Assembly: GCA_927797885.1 (NCBI GenBank) | Contig: OV696605.1 | Span: forward strand, 186,001-250,000 | Source of the DNA: Gloeomargaritales cyanobacterium VI4D9 | GTDB lineage: Bacteria; Cyanobacteriota; Cyanobacteriia; Gloeomargaritales; Gloeomargaritaceae | DNA length: 64,000 bases | Reading direction: 5' to 3' | In this document: positions 27,521-36,357 of the stretch, piece by piece | Layout of the letters: each line of letters begins with the position of its first letter | Position numbering within the stretch: the stretch's first letter is position 1 | Made by a program: the position numbers and the translations under genes | Notes under the pieces: generated by a model | What the model was told of the DNA's origin: nothing | Database searches by the model: none | What the model saw: the letters and a program-made list of their open reading frames with translations, nothing else

Positions 27521-27800
27521 TAGCAATCCTCAATGAAAGTGGAATAGGGGTCGCAGGGGCACCGCCCCTCCTTGGTTCTAAGTAATTCCCATTCGTTAAT
27601 TAAGTAGGATTGCTCAGTAGTGTTGAACCCTGGAATAAAAGTTCATAAATTCGAGTCAGGCAAAACACTTAATGAGAAGATTTTTCGTTATAAATGAGAA
27701 TTTGGCTCCCAAATGACAATGTTTTGTATCATCAGATTAGATGCACATTTTGGCACAAACCCTCAAAATCTTAAGATTCAACACTTCTGAGGATTGCTAT
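27521..27800. repeat. R97 miniature repeat, copy 3, interrupted near its right end
   Basis: The left end TAGCAATCCT is at 27521-27530. The right end is split: AGGATTGCT at 27606-27614, then a 175-bp insert, then AGGATTGCTA at 27790-27799. Orientation opposite to most other copies. Inserted at the edge of the transposase scrap. Confidence 0.85.
27615..27789. mobile_element. Miniature derivative of the IS4-type element, with 9-bp target duplication
   Basis: 175 bp with ends CAGTAGTGTTGAA and TTCAACACTTCTG, the same as the IS4-type element at 23610-24698. The first 45 bp also align to it (GAATAAAAGTT and GTCAGG shared in order). The 9 bp AGGATTGCT occurs on both sides as a direct repeat, as expected for this family. 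No coding capacity. Confidence 0.85.
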
Positions 27801-27897
27801 ATGGCTACATTTCTGTACTAATCCCCAGATTGGGTGTACTAATGGGGCAAATCCTGTAATGCTTGTAGAATCGTTGTATTTGGCTTATTTATTAGGA

Positions 27898-27969
27898 TGG
27901 GCGGTACTGGGATCGAACCAGTGTCATCCTGCTTGTAAGGCAGGCGCTCTACCGCTGAGCTAACCGCCC
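27898..27969 (-). tRNA. trnV-UAC: tRNA-Val (UAC)
   Basis: On the minus strand the acceptor stem is GGGCGGT/ACCGCCC with discriminator A. The D arm is GCTCAGCGGTAGAGC, anticodon stem-loop CCTGC-CTTACAA-GCAGG gives anticodon TAC, and the T arm contains TGGTTCGATCCCA. No encoded CCA. Confidence 0.96.
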
Positions 27970-28074
27970 CCAACCCTTTACCACCATACCAATTTTGGGT
28001 GCAGATAATACGGATACCTTGAAGTGACCTGCCCTCCAGTACCATAGGAAGCGGGCAGATTAATGAGGATGTGC

Positions 28075-28815
28075 ATGAGCCAATCCCTATTGCTGGTGGA
28101 GCAAGTGTATGCCGGTTATGTGCCGGGTTTGGATATTTTACAGGGAGCCAGTATCGAAATTCACCAGGGGGAATTGGTCACGCTGATTGGTCCCAATGGT
28201 GCCGGTAAATCCACCCTGCTCAAAGCGATTTTTAACCTACTCCCCCAACGGCGGGGACGCATTGAATTTCAAGGACAAGAAACCAAGGACATTCCCACCC
28301 ATGAATTAGTCGCCAAGGGCATGGGTTATGTGCCCCAACTTGCCAATGTTTTTCCCTCGCTCACGGTGGCGGAAAACCTCAGCATTGGGGCGGCGGCTGT
28401 CCAGGGCAAAATTGTGAAAAACCGTATCGAAGAATTGACTGCTTTGTTTCCTATTCTCCGGGAACGGTACTCCCAACGGGCAGGCACCCTATCCGGCGGC
28501 GAACGGCAATTATTAGCAATGGCACGGGCACTGATGGGACAACCCCAGCTACTCCTTTTGGATGAACCTTCGGCGGCACTGGCTCCCAAATTAGTGGGGG
28601 AAGTTATGCACCAGATTCAACAAATTAACCATTTGGGCGTGACTATTTTATTAGTGGAACAAAACGCCCGCCAAGCCCTGAAAATTTCCCATCGGGGCTA
28701 TGTGTTAGAAAATGGTCGGGAATGCTACAGCGGTGCGGGCGAGGAACTCCTGCATGACCCCCGCATCGGCGAACTCTACCTGGGAATCAAAGCCCCCCTG
28801 GAAGCCAACATTTAG
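28075..28815 (+). CDS. ABC transporter ATP-binding protein, LivF/UrtE-like
   Basis: 246 residues from the ATG at 28075, which has GAGG 6 bp upstream; another ATG at 28063 is possible. Walker [10 protein letters not shown] near residue 40, Q-loop GYVPQLANVFPSLTVAENL, signature LSGGERQLLAMARAL, Walker B LLLLDEPSAALAP and H-loop VEQNARQAL. The GYVPQ and 'VEQN' wording is typical of the branched-chain amino acid/urea group. The other subunits are not in the window. It converges with the thioredoxin gene, overlapping by 4 bp. Confidence 0.85.
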   Translation: MSQSLLLVEQVYAGYVPGLDILQGASIEIHQGELVTLIGPNGAGKSTLLKAIFNLLPQRRGRIEFQGQETKDIPTHELVAKGMGYVPQLANVFPSLTVAENLSIGAAAVQGKIVKNRIEELTALFPILRERYSQRAGTLSGGERQLLAMARALMGQPQLLLLDEPSAALAPKLVGEVMHQIQQINHLGVTILLVEQNARQALKISHRGYVLENGRECYSGAGEELLHDPRIGELYLGIKAPLEANI

Positions 28816-29333
28816 GAAACCGGGGTGCCGTGGGTCAGGGGTTCCACCTGGGGTTTGGGGTCAAGCTGGGGATGCACCGGCGAACTGTGACCGGCACGCA
28901 CAAAGGGTAAGGGCTGATGTTGTACTAACGCCATCACATTGGCATCCATGACCGTACGGGGTTGTAGCCCCACCGCATCCCCCACCAGATGGTTCTCCCG
29001 GTCGAGGAAAATAAAACGGGGCACCCCATCCACCTCGTACTGCAGTAACTCAGGAATCCAGCGGGGATTGTCCACGTTCAGAAAGACAAAATTCATTTTC
29101 TGCCCATAGCCTGATTCCAAACTTTGCAAGTCCTTCGCCATTTGCTGACAGGTCTGACACCAATCCGCATAAAACTCAATCATGGTCGGACGGTCATTTG
29201 CTAAAGCCACTTCCAGGGGCACCGACTGCGCCGCCAAACTGGCTAAGGAAACCGCACTTTGTTGTGCCCGCACGCCCAAAAACAAGGCTACTGCCAAGAC
29301 AATCGCTCCCACCGCCAAAATCCACCGCTGCAT
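28812..29333 (-). CDS. txlA: Membrane-anchored thioredoxin, TxlA/HCF164-like
   Basis: 173 residues. One N-terminal membrane helix (about 4-23) then a thioredoxin domain with the redox motif WCQTC at residues 58-62 in [12 protein letters not shown], and a cis-Pro region [14 protein letters not shown]164/TxlA passes reducing power across the thylakoid or cytoplasmic membrane for cytochrome assembly. The C-terminal tail is Pro/Gln-rich. Divergent from acsF. Confidence 0.85.
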   Translation of the reverse strand: MQRWILAVGAIVLAVALFLGVRAQQSAVSLASLAAQSVPLEVALANDRPTMIEFYADWCQTCQQMAKDLQSLESGYGQKMNFVFLNVDNPRWIPELLQYEVDGVPRFIFLDRENHLVGDAVGLQPRTVMDANVMALVQHQPLPFVRAGHSSPVHPQLDPKPQVEPLTHGTPVS

Positions 29334-29443
29334 GGGACACCCCCCCGACATACAACTTCATCATATCAAGAAATGTAACGCTCCCTGGCAACTGGTGCAC
29401 AGCAGTAGCATACTGGGCAAAGGAAAGAACTTTAGAAACACCT

Positions 29444-30514
29444 ATGGTTGCCACACCCTCGGAAGCCCCGTTTACAGAATTGCGCCCCGGTATCAAAGCT
29501 CCGGCGAAGGAAACGATCCTAACGCCCCGGTTTTACACCACGGATTTTGAAGCGATGGCGGCGATGGACATCCGAGCCAATGAGGAGGAACTGCGGGCAA
29601 TCCTCAAGGAATTTCAGGCGGATTACAATCGGCATCACTTTGTTCGGGATGAGGATTTTAACCGCTCCTGGGATCATATTGATGGGGAAACCCGCCGGTT
29701 ATTTATTGAATTTTTGGAACGGTCTTGTACGGCTGAGTTTTCCGGGTTTTTGCTTTATAAAGAATTGTCCCGCAAACTTAAGGGGAAAAACCCCATCTTG
29801 GCGGAATGTTTCTCCCTGATGTCCCGGGATGAAGCCCGTCATGCGGGATTTTTGAATAAGGCGATGGCGGATTTTGGCTTGAGTTTGGATTTGGGGTTTT
29901 TGACCAGCCACCGGAGCTACACGTTTTTTGCCCCTAAGTTTATTTTCTACGCCACCTATCTTTCGGAAAAAATTGGCTATTGGCGCTACATCACCATTTA
30001 TCGGCATTTGGAAAAACATCCCGAAGACCGGATTTATCCGATTTTCAAGTTTTTTGAAAACTGGTGCCAGGATGAAAACCGGCATGGGGACTTTTTTGAT
30101 GCCATTTTGCGTGCCAATCCCCAGTTTTTGAATGATTGGAAAGCCCGGTTGTGGTGTCGGTTTTTCCTGCTGTCGGTGTTTGCCACCATGTACCTGAATG
30201 ACTTGCAACGGGCGAAATTTTATGCCGCCATTGGCTTGGAAGCCCGGAGCTACGATTTAGAGGTGATCCGCAAGACCAACTGGACGGCGGGGCGGGTGTT
30301 TCCGGTGATTTTGAATGTGGATCATCCCCAGTTTGAACGCCTATTGGATGCCTGTGCCGACCAGTACCTCCAAATTGTTCGCATTGGGGAATGTCAGGGG
30401 GCAAAACTCTGGAAACGCCTGCGGCAAATTCCCCATGCCCTGGGAATTGGGGTCAATCTCCTGCGGCTGTACCTGATGCGTCCGGTGCGGGTGGTGCCGG
30501 GGCAGGTCTGCTAA
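29444..30514 (+). CDS. acsF: Mg-protoporphyrin IX monomethyl ester oxidative cyclase, aerobic
   Basis: 356 residues from the ATG at 29444; an open extension upstream is not family-like. Di-iron protein forming the fifth ring of chlorophyll with O2. Iron-ligand motifs are visible: a Glu in [22 protein letters not shown] near 135 and [11 protein letters not shown] near 205. Also typical are [17 protein letters not shown] and [12 protein letters not shown]. Full length, not an anaerobic BchE type. Strong marker of an oxygenic phototroph. Confidence 0.96.
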   Translation: MVATPSEAPFTELRPGIKAPAKETILTPRFYTTDFEAMAAMDIRANEEELRAILKEFQADYNRHHFVRDEDFNRSWDHIDGETRRLFIEFLERSCTAEFSGFLLYKELSRKLKGKNPILAECFSLMSRDEARHAGFLNKAMADFGLSLDLGFLTSHRSYTFFAPKFIFYATYLSEKIGYWRYITIYRHLEKHPEDRIYPIFKFFENWCQDENRHGDFFDAILRANPQFLNDWKARLWCRFFLLSVFATMYLNDLQRAKFYAAIGLEARSYDLEVIRKTNWTAGRVFPVILNVDHPQFERLLDACADQYLQIVRIGECQGAKLWKRLRQIPHALGIGVNLLRLYLMRPVRVVPGQVC

Positions 30515-30529
30515 ACTTAACCCAGGTTG

Positions 30530-30535
30530 TATAAT
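30530..30535 (+). promoter_or_regulatory. Possible -10 box of vipp1
   Basis: TATAAT lies 29 bp before the vipp1 start codon, in the 50-bp gap after acsF. No good -35 box is visible at the usual distance. Confidence 0.35.
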
Positions 30536-30564
30536 ATGGGCAATGGTCACTGGGGGATAAATCA

Positions 30565-31290
30565 ATGGGCTTGTTCGACCGCTTAAGTCGCCTGTTCCGT
30601 GCCAATCTGAATGCCGCCATTAGTGCCGCTGAAGACCCGGAGAAAATCCTGGATCAGGCGTTGCTGGATATGCAAGAAGACCAGGTGCAACTGCGACAGG
30701 CGGTGGCGCAGGCGATGGCGACCCACAAGCGGGTGGAACAGCAGTACAACCAAAATCTTGCCCTAGCAGAAGAATGGTACCGCAAAGCCCAACTTGCCTT
30801 GCAAAAAGGGGATGAGGAACTCGCCAAGCAAGCCCTGTCCCGGCGCAAGGGGTATGCGGATGCGACAGCGGCTTTGAAAACCCAACTCGACCAGCAGACG
30901 GCGCAATTGGAAAACCTGCGTCGCCAGATGACTGCCCTGGAAGGCAAAATTGCCGAAGCCAAGACCAAGAAGGATATGCTTAAGGCACGTCTGCGGGCGG
31001 CGAAAGCTACGGAGCAGGTGAATCAAGCTTTGGGGAAAGTGGGTACTAGCAGTGCGATGGCGGCTTTTGAACGGATGGAAGATAAGGTGCTGACCCAGGA
31101 AGCCAAAGCCCAAGCGACGGTCGAACTTTCCGGCGACAAGTTGGAGGAGCAATTTAAGTTGCTGGAAGGAAATTCCGACCTAGATGCGGAATTGTTGGCG
31201 ATGAAAGCCCAGATGGGGATGTTGCCCCCACAGGCTTCCCCCCAACCCTTGCCCGTATCCCAACAACAGGGAGAATTGGAGCAATCCTAG
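30565..31290 (+). CDS. vipp1: Vipp1/IM30 membrane-remodelling protein (PspA family)
   Basis: 241 residues, nearly all alpha-helical coiled coil. The N-terminal amphipathic helix MGLFDRLSRLFRANLNAAIS is the membrane-binding segment, then AEDPEKILDQALLDMQEDQVQLRQAVAQ. ESCRT-III-like protein that maintains thylakoid membranes. A C-terminal region of about 35 residues rich in Pro/Gln follows ...AELLAMKAQMGMLPPQ, beyond the usual PspA end, as in Vipp1. Could equally be called PspA; the cyanobacterial context favours Vipp1. Confidence 0.88.
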   Translation: MGLFDRLSRLFRANLNAAISAAEDPEKILDQALLDMQEDQVQLRQAVAQAMATHKRVEQQYNQNLALAEEWYRKAQLALQKGDEELAKQALSRRKGYADATAALKTQLDQQTAQLENLRRQMTALEGKIAEAKTKKDMLKARLRAAKATEQVNQALGKVGTSSAMAAFERMEDKVLTQEAKAQATVELSGDKLEEQFKLLEGNSDLDAELLAMKAQMGMLPPQASPQPLPVSQQQGELEQS

Positions 31291-31300
31291 GGTATTCGCA

Positions 31301-32002
31301 TTGGTTTCGCCCATCAACCCCACGAACCCCACTACGGTTCAGGCACTCTTTAACCAAATCGCCCCCCACTACGACACCCTCAACCATTGGCTGAGTTGGG
31401 GGCAACATCATATTTGGAAGCGGATGGTGGTGGGTTGGGTGAACCCGCAACCGGGGGATGTGGCGGTGGATTTGTGCTGTGGGACGGGGGATTTAACCAA
31501 CCTGCTGGCGGCTAAAATTGGCACGACGGGGCAGGTGTGGGGGGTGGATTTTTCGGAACCGATGCTGGCAGTTGCCCGCCGTCGGTATGCCCATCGCCCG
31601 ATTCATTGGTGCGCCGGGGATGTGCTACAGTTACCCTTTCCTGACCAAAGTGTGGATGTGGTGACGATGGGTTATGGTCTGCGGAATGTCAGCGACCGCC
31701 ACCGCTGCCTGCGGGAAATTCAGCGGGTATTGCGCCCGGGGGGACGGGGAGCGATTCTGGATTTTCATCAACCCCATGACCCTTGGTTACGGGCTTGGCA
31801 GGAATGGTATCTGCAACAGGTGGTGGTGCCGGTGGCACGGCGGTTGGGTTTGGGGGCGGAGTATGAGTATCTCTGGGCGAGTTTGCAAACCTTTCCGCTA
31901 GGGGCGCAACAGGTGCAATGGGCACGGGACTGCGGACTGAAAGCCTGCCATTATCCGATTGCCAATGGTTTAATGGGGGTATTGATCCTGCACCAGCCCT
32001 AA
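31301..32002 (+). CDS. menG: Demethylphylloquinone/menaquinone methyltransferase (UbiE/MenG family)
   Basis: 233 residues. SAM-dependent methylation of the quinone ring, the last step to phylloquinone. [20 protein letters not shown], the SAM loop [11 protein letters not shown] near 55, GVDFSEPML and [25 protein letters not shown] are family signatures. The start appears to be TTG at 31301; no ATG or GTG is better placed. It ends with a 1-bp overlap with larC. Confidence 0.9.
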   Translation: MVSPINPTNPTTVQALFNQIAPHYDTLNHWLSWGQHHIWKRMVVGWVNPQPGDVAVDLCCGTGDLTNLLAAKIGTTGQVWGVDFSEPMLAVARRRYAHRPIHWCAGDVLQLPFPDQSVDVVTMGYGLRNVSDRHRCLREIQRVLRPGGRGAILDFHQPHDPWLRAWQEWYLQQVVVPVARRLGLGAEYEYLWASLQTFPLGAQQVQWARDCGLKACHYPIANGLMGVLILHQP

Positions 32003-33204
32003 TGGAACGCATCGCCTATTTTGACTGTCCCACCGGCGTGGCGGGGGATATGTGTTTGGGAGCTTTGCTGGATGCGGGTTTGCCTTTGGCGGAACTCCAA
32101 GGGCAATTGCAGGGGTTGCCTGGGGAGTTGCAATTTACCCTATCCGTGCAGACCGTCCAACGCCAGGGGCAACGGGCGACCCAGGTGCAGGTACACCCCC
32201 AAGGAGAACAGCCCCATCACCGCCATTGGGGGGAGATTCGCACCCTTTTGGAACAGGCAACCCTACCGCCCCAGGTACGGCAGTGGAGTCAGGCGATCTT
32301 TGAGCGGTTGGCAATCGCCGAAGGGACGGTGCATGGCATTCCCCCGGAAGCGGTGGGGTTCCACGAGGTGGGGGCGGTGGATGCCATCGTGGATATTGTC
32401 GGCACCTGTATTGGTTTGCATTACTTTAACATTACCCATTTTTATTGCTCCCCTTTGCCTTTGGGGTCAGGGATGGTGAAAACCGCCCACGGCATGATGC
32501 CTGTCCCTACCCCAGCCGTATTGCAATTATGTGTACAAAAACAGGTGCCTGTTTACGATAATGGGATCGCCCAGGAACTGGTCACGCCGACGGGAGCCGC
32601 CATTGTCACCACTCTTGCCCAGGGGTTTGGTCGTCCCCCTGCCTTCAAGCTGGAGCGGGTGGGTTGGGGTGCCGGGGGGTGGGAGTTGCCGATTGCCAAT
32701 ATTCTGCGCCTGTGGGTGGGCAGTGTACCGTCTATCCCCCTGACTGAGCCGGTGGTCTTGCTGGAAACCCAGGTGGATGACCTGTCCCCCCAGGGGTTGG
32801 CTTATGCCTGTGAACGCTTGTTGGCGGCGGGGGCGGGGGATGTGTGGACGCAGGCGATCACGATGAAAAAGGGGCGAAATGGGGTGTTGGTGCGGGTGCT
32901 GTGTGCCCCGGAGTTAGCCGCTGATTGTGAAGAAATTTTGTTTCAGGAAACCACCACCCTGGGGGTGCGGCGATGTTGGCAGGAACGGCGGATTCTCCCC
33001 CGGCGGCTGGTGACGGTGAAAACCGAGTGGGGTGACGTGGCGGTGAAGGTGGCGGAACAGGGGGAACGCCTGGTGAATGTCCAGCCGGAATACGAGGACT
33101 GTGCCCGCATTGCCCGCCAGCATGGACTACCCTGGAAGCAGGTGCATCAACAGGTCTTATACCAGTTTTGGCAGGAACACGCCCATGATCAAAACCCTGA
33201 TTAA
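32002..33204 (+). CDS. larC: LarC-type nickel-insertion protein (pyridinium-3,5-bisthiocarboxylic acid mononucleotide nickel insertion)
   Basis: 400 residues. [41 protein letters not shown] and [11 protein letters not shown] are LarC (DUF111) hallmarks. LarC inserts Ni into the pincer cofactor of lactate racemase-type enzymes. Here the two parts that are split in some lactobacilli form one ORF. LarA, LarB and LarE are not in the window, so the client enzyme is unknown. Tail overlaps the next gene by 20 bp. Confidence 0.9.
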   Translation: MERIAYFDCPTGVAGDMCLGALLDAGLPLAELQGQLQGLPGELQFTLSVQTVQRQGQRATQVQVHPQGEQPHHRHWGEIRTLLEQATLPPQVRQWSQAIFERLAIAEGTVHGIPPEAVGFHEVGAVDAIVDIVGTCIGLHYFNITHFYCSPLPLGSGMVKTAHGMMPVPTPAVLQLCVQKQVPVYDNGIAQELVTPTGAAIVTTLAQGFGRPPAFKLERVGWGAGGWELPIANILRLWVGSVPSIPLTEPVVLLETQVDDLSPQGLAYACERLLAAGAGDVWTQAITMKKGRNGVLVRVLCAPELAADCEEILFQETTTLGVRRCWQERRILPRRLVTVKTEWGDVAVKVAEQGERLVNVQPEYEDCARIARQHGLPWKQVHQQVLYQFWQEHAHDQNPD

Positions 33205-33973
33205 CATCGGGATCGGGTTGGCGACCTTTGCCGGGGTGGTCGGCTTACAGATGCAGAGGCAAAACTTTTTGGCGACCCAACAGGTCAATAATTTACCCCT
33301 TTGGCAACAGCAGGAGGCGATCACCAGCACCCAACTGCGCCTGTGGCGGGATATGCCCGGCTTTGGGTTTGATAATATGATCGCTAATTTTTGGTTGATT
33401 CAATTCAATATTTATCTAGGGGATGATGATGCCAGGGGTGCCTTGGGTTATGGATTGACCCCGGATTTTTTCCGGGTGATCCTGGGGCAAGACCCCCGCT
33501 TTATTCGGGCTTATTTAATCCTATCCACCATCGGTTCCCTCTACGCTGGCGAGCCGGAAGAGAGTATCCAGATTGCCGCCCAGGCGATGACCCAGCTTAC
33601 CCCCCAGGTGCCCAATTCCTACTTCCCTTGGCTGTATCGGGGTACGGATGAAATGCTGTTTTTGGGGGATGGAAAGGCGGCACTCAAATCTTTTCAAACG
33701 GCGGCGGCTTGGGCGAAAACCTGGAACACCCCGGAAAGTGAAGCAGTGGTGCAACGGGCGCAGAGTTTGGTGGACTCCCTGCGGGAAAACCCGGACAGTC
33801 GGGTCGCCAAGACCATTGGTTGGCTGAGCATTTTGGGCTATGCCACCACGCCCCGGGTGCAGGCGATTGCCGTCCAGAAAATTCTTGAGGGGGGAGGACG
33901 GGTGGAACGGTTGCCAGACGGTCGCCGGGTGATTATTCTCCCCCGGGAGGTGCAGGAGCGTTTGGGGGGCTAA
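33185..33973 (+). CDS. Membrane-anchored TPR-like protein of unknown function
   Basis: 262 residues from the ATG at 33185. One N-terminal membrane helix ([20 protein letters not shown]), then helical repeats: [68 protein letters not shown], and a conserved-looking [29 protein letters not shown]. Fits a widespread cyanobacterial family without a known function. The start lies within larC. Confidence 0.7.
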   Translation: MIKTLINIGIGLATFAGVVGLQMQRQNFLATQQVNNLPLWQQQEAITSTQLRLWRDMPGFGFDNMIANFWLIQFNIYLGDDDARGALGYGLTPDFFRVILGQDPRFIRAYLILSTIGSLYAGEPEESIQIAAQAMTQLTPQVPNSYFPWLYRGTDEMLFLGDGKAALKSFQTAAAWAKTWNTPESEAVVQRAQSLVDSLRENPDSRVAKTIGWLSILGYATTPRVQAIAVQKILEGGGRVERLPDGRRVIILPREVQERLGG

Positions 33974-34022
33974 AGGATGGAATGAACCGCCAGTCAAGCA
34001 ATTTCCGACAAGGGAACCTCTA

Positions 34023-34119
34023 TAGCAATCCTATTTGATTAACAAACATAAATTCCTCAGAACTAAGGACGGGGGCGGTGCCTCTGCGACCCTTGTTCCA
34101 TTCTCATTTAGGATTGCTA
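34023..34119. repeat. R97 miniature repeat, copy 4
   Basis: Exactly 97 bp with ends TAGCAATCCT and AGGATTGCTA. Directly abutted by another R97 copy in the same orientation. Confidence 0.9.
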
Positions 34120-34216
34120 TAGCTATTTTACTTGACCAACGAACAGAAATTTCCCAGAACCAAGGACGGGGGCGGTGCCCCTACGACTCCTGTTCCATTC
34201 TTATTTAGTACTGCTA
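34120..34216. repeat. R97 miniature repeat, copy 5, tandem with copy 4
   Basis: Exactly 97 bp. The left end is diverged (TAGCTATTTT) and the right end reads AGTACTGCTA. The core AGAACCAAGGACGGGGGCGGTGCCCC is intact. Confidence 0.85.
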
Positions 34217-34273
34217 TATCGTGATCAGTTGATAGCCAAAATTCACCAGTATTAAGTCCAGGGCAGTGGGGGG

Positions 34274-34690
34274 TCAGGTTTGCGGGGAAAGTTGATGTAC
34301 CAAAGGATCGGCATGGCGATGCACCAACCGCCATTGACCTGACTCCCGGCGGAAAATTTGGGTCACCCGTAGTTCCAGAGGCTGAGGTTCCGGGGCGTTG
34401 TTCAGACGCACGCAGTTCCGTTCAATGGTTACTGTGTAAGCCAATTCTGTCCCCACCCCCATACTCACCATTTCTTCGGTCAATGTGCCGTCCTGCAATT
34501 GACTGGCCGCCCAATCCAGACGGGGTTCCACCTGCGACCACCCCCGTTCCACACCGCCAAATCCCCCCAGAATCGTAACGTCCTCTTGATGAGAATAAAT
34601 CGCTTTAAGACGGGTAGGATTTCCCTGTACCATCTCCCGATTGGCTTGGGCAACGACGGCACGAAATTCTGCAAAAGCCGGGTCGTTCAT
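34274..34690 (-). CDS. SnoaL/DUF4440-like protein (NTF2 fold)
   Basis: 138 residues. FAEFRAVVAQANREMVQGNPTRLKAIYSHQEDVTILGGFGG, then YTVTIERNCVRLNNAPEP and LRVTQIFRRESGQWRLVHRHADPL, the typical ending of the NTF2-like SnoaL_3/DUF4440 group. A small cone-shaped fold used for diverse enzymes or binding. No specific function can be inferred. 98 bp separate it from the cassette to its right. Confidence 0.8.
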   Translation of the reverse strand: MNDPAFAEFRAVVAQANREMVQGNPTRLKAIYSHQEDVTILGGFGGVERGWSQVEPRLDWAASQLQDGTLTEEMVSMGVGTELAYTVTIERNCVRLNNAPEPQPLELRVTQIFRRESGQWRLVHRHADPLVHQLSPQT

Positions 34691-34788
34691 CAGTACCTTG
34701 GCATCCCCAGACAGTTGCTCCTAATATACAATCGGTTCATGAATCAATCCGTGACTCGTAAAAAAATTAAAAAATTGGCTTGTATCCC

Positions 34789-35199
34789 CTAAATTTCCCA
34801 AACATGATTGGGGTCAGCCAGTGCCTGCTGGACGTGGGCTAAATTGGCTAAATCTCTAAAAGGACTCGCCTGGGCAACTTTGAGCATATTATCCAATAGC
34901 AAAGCCAACTGTTGGGTATCCCCCTGCGCCATCGCTTGGTCAATGCGAATAAAGGCTTTTTGAAAATAGTCTTTGCGCTCATCAAATGCTCGCTCTAAAT
35001 AGGTGATTAAGGCAGAACGGAGGGTTTGAATCTGGGCTAAATTTGTTTCCTTCCAGGTGTGAATTTGCTCCCGTTTGGTTTGCTCTTGTTCGGCAATTTT
35101 TAGATATGCGGTGTAAGCAGAAACGACATCATTCACACATTGCGCTGGTGCCATGATGAGCGTGAGCTGGTCAATGTTACTCAGGGGATGTTTTTTCAT
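34789..35199 (-). CDS. Small helical partner in the glycine-zipper cassette
   Basis: 136 residues, predicted mostly alpha-helix. Features: KREQIHTWKETNLAQIQTLRSALITYLERAFDERKDYFQKAFIRIDQAM, a block of charged helices, then SPFRDLANLAHVQQALADPNHVWEI at the end. I recall similar small proteins with the ending 'SPFxDLAxLxxVxxALxDPxHxWEF' in diverse bacteria next to glycine-zipper proteins, but I cannot name a family. The gene starts 7 bp after the upstream gene ends, so the two are coupled. No signal peptide. Confidence 0.75.
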   Translation of the reverse strand: MKKHPLSNIDQLTLIMAPAQCVNDVVSAYTAYLKIAEQEQTKREQIHTWKETNLAQIQTLRSALITYLERAFDERKDYFQKAFIRIDQAMAQGDTQQLALLLDNMLKVAQASPFRDLANLAHVQQALADPNHVWEI

Positions 35200-35206
35200 C
35201 AGTGAC

Positions 35207-35833
35207 CTACAGGGATTGATATTTGATTTTCAGTTGGGCAGACAGGGGATTGAGATTCCCCTCGTTGTCAAGGATAGGGGTGCGAAGCATATCGGCTAAG
35301 GCTTTAATAATTAGCAAGAGAGACTGAATCAAATGACCATCTTTTTCAATGCTAAAACGATTCTGATCCAAGTGTGATTCAACTTCATTCATCAGTTTTA
35401 CGGCTTTGAGATTCAATGTCAGTAGCAAATGTTCCAGTTCCTTGATTCTGGCTTTCACTAACTCAAAATAGGCGGTCAGTGCTCGCAATTTGCTGATTTC
35501 CACATCAACTTGAGCGACAAATTTTTCAGCTTCAGTCAGAGCTTTTTCCCCCTCACCTGCCAGGACAAATCCCCCGATCAAAAGTGCCGGTGCTACCGTA
35601 ATTCCCCCCAAAACGGCGGCACCCAAAGCCATGCCCCCACCCCCAGCGGCTAAGGAACCACCCCCCAAAGCAGCTAACGTGGCATTCCAGGCGGCGGCAC
35701 CACTCAAACTACTAATGGCTGTGCCCGTACTGGCGGCTCCAAATAATCCCACCAAGCCGATGGTTCCCTGACTGGCGGCAAAGGCGGCTCCGGCAGCAGT
35801 CGCTCCCCCAGTGAAAACATTTCCGGCATTCAA
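35207..35833 (-). CDS. Glycine-zipper protein, C-terminal part of a stop-interrupted gene
   Basis: 208 codons in the open part. The nominal start is TTG, with no ribosome-binding site. Residues 8-95 are Gly/Ala-rich and hydrophobic (ASTGTAISSLSGAAA, ALGGGSLAAGGGGMALGAAVLGG, VAPALLIGGFVLA), a glycine-zipper likely to pack in or against a membrane. The rest is coiled coil (EKALTEAEKFVAQVDVEISKLRALT) with a later MLRTPILDNEGNLNP segment. It is in the same frame as the 112-codon gene just upstream, separated by one TAA plus nine sense codons, so the two were probably one protein of about 331 residues. Confidence 0.65.
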   Translation of the reverse strand: MNAGNVFTGGATAAGAAFAASQGTIGLVGLFGAASTGTAISSLSGAAAWNATLAALGGGSLAAGGGGMALGAAVLGGITVAPALLIGGFVLAGEGEKALTEAEKFVAQVDVEISKLRALTAYFELVKARIKELEHLLLTLNLKAVKLMNEVESHLDQNRFSIEKDGHLIQSLLLIIKALADMLRTPILDNEGNLNPLSAQLKIKYQSL

Positions 35834-35860
35834 ATTAATGCCAAAATCCCGTTTGATTTC

Positions 35861-36199
35861 TTAAATCACAACTTCGATGCCCACCAAGTGTTGCATTTCC
35901 CGAAGCGCAACGTTTTGGCGAATTTTCTGCATTAATTTCATCCAGCGCTGGAAGGTAATGGTTTTGACGTGCATTTGATACTGACCGTATTCCTGGGCGA
36001 GGCGATTGGTTAAAACTGCCGCATTATCCGTAACCAAACGCTGATATTCATAACGTTTTTTAGCCTCATCAATTTTGCCTTGGGCACTGGCAATGTCAAC
36101 GGCTCCCTTGGCTCCAAAGGCTAAACCGGTTGCTCCCCCTGCCGCCGCTAACGCCAACAACACCAACGGTAGAACTAAAATCATATATTCATTTACCAC
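35861..36199 (-). CDS. N-terminal part of the stop-interrupted glycine-zipper gene
   Basis: 112 residues. A membrane helix at the start (MILVLPLVLLALAAAGGATGLAFG) followed by a coiled-coil-like region (DIASAQGKIDEAKKRYEYQRL and LTNRLAQEYGQYQMHVKTITFQRWMKLMQKI) and then HLVGIEVVI-stop. Translation past the TAA in the same frame gives EIKRDFGINLNAGNVFTGG and runs on into the next ORF. Either a nonsense mutation, a recoded stop, or a sequencing error; the flanking protein sequence shows no sign of decay. Confidence 0.65.
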   Translation of the reverse strand: MVNEYMILVLPLVLLALAAAGGATGLAFGAKGAVDIASAQGKIDEAKKRYEYQRLVTDNAAVLTNRLAQEYGQYQMHVKTITFQRWMKLMQKIRQNVALREMQHLVGIEVVI

Positions 36200-36357
36200 T
36201 CAATAACAGGCATAAAAGCTCAGGAAAAAACCAGCTTTTACACCTTATTTACACGCAATTTTAAGCATTGCTTAAACATTATTATATGATTCCCGATTCG
36301 TCAAGGGAAAATTTGGGATGCCTGGATGGCTTAAAATAGGAAAATGGTTAACAAAAA

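Noticed and set aside
35207-36199. The glycine-rich protein as calcyanin, the carbonate-biomineralisation protein known in some cyanobacteria
   Set aside because: Calcyanin has three long regularly spaced glycine-zipper repeats at its C-terminus. Here there is one irregular Gly/Ala stretch in the middle, followed by coiled coil, and a membrane helix at the start.
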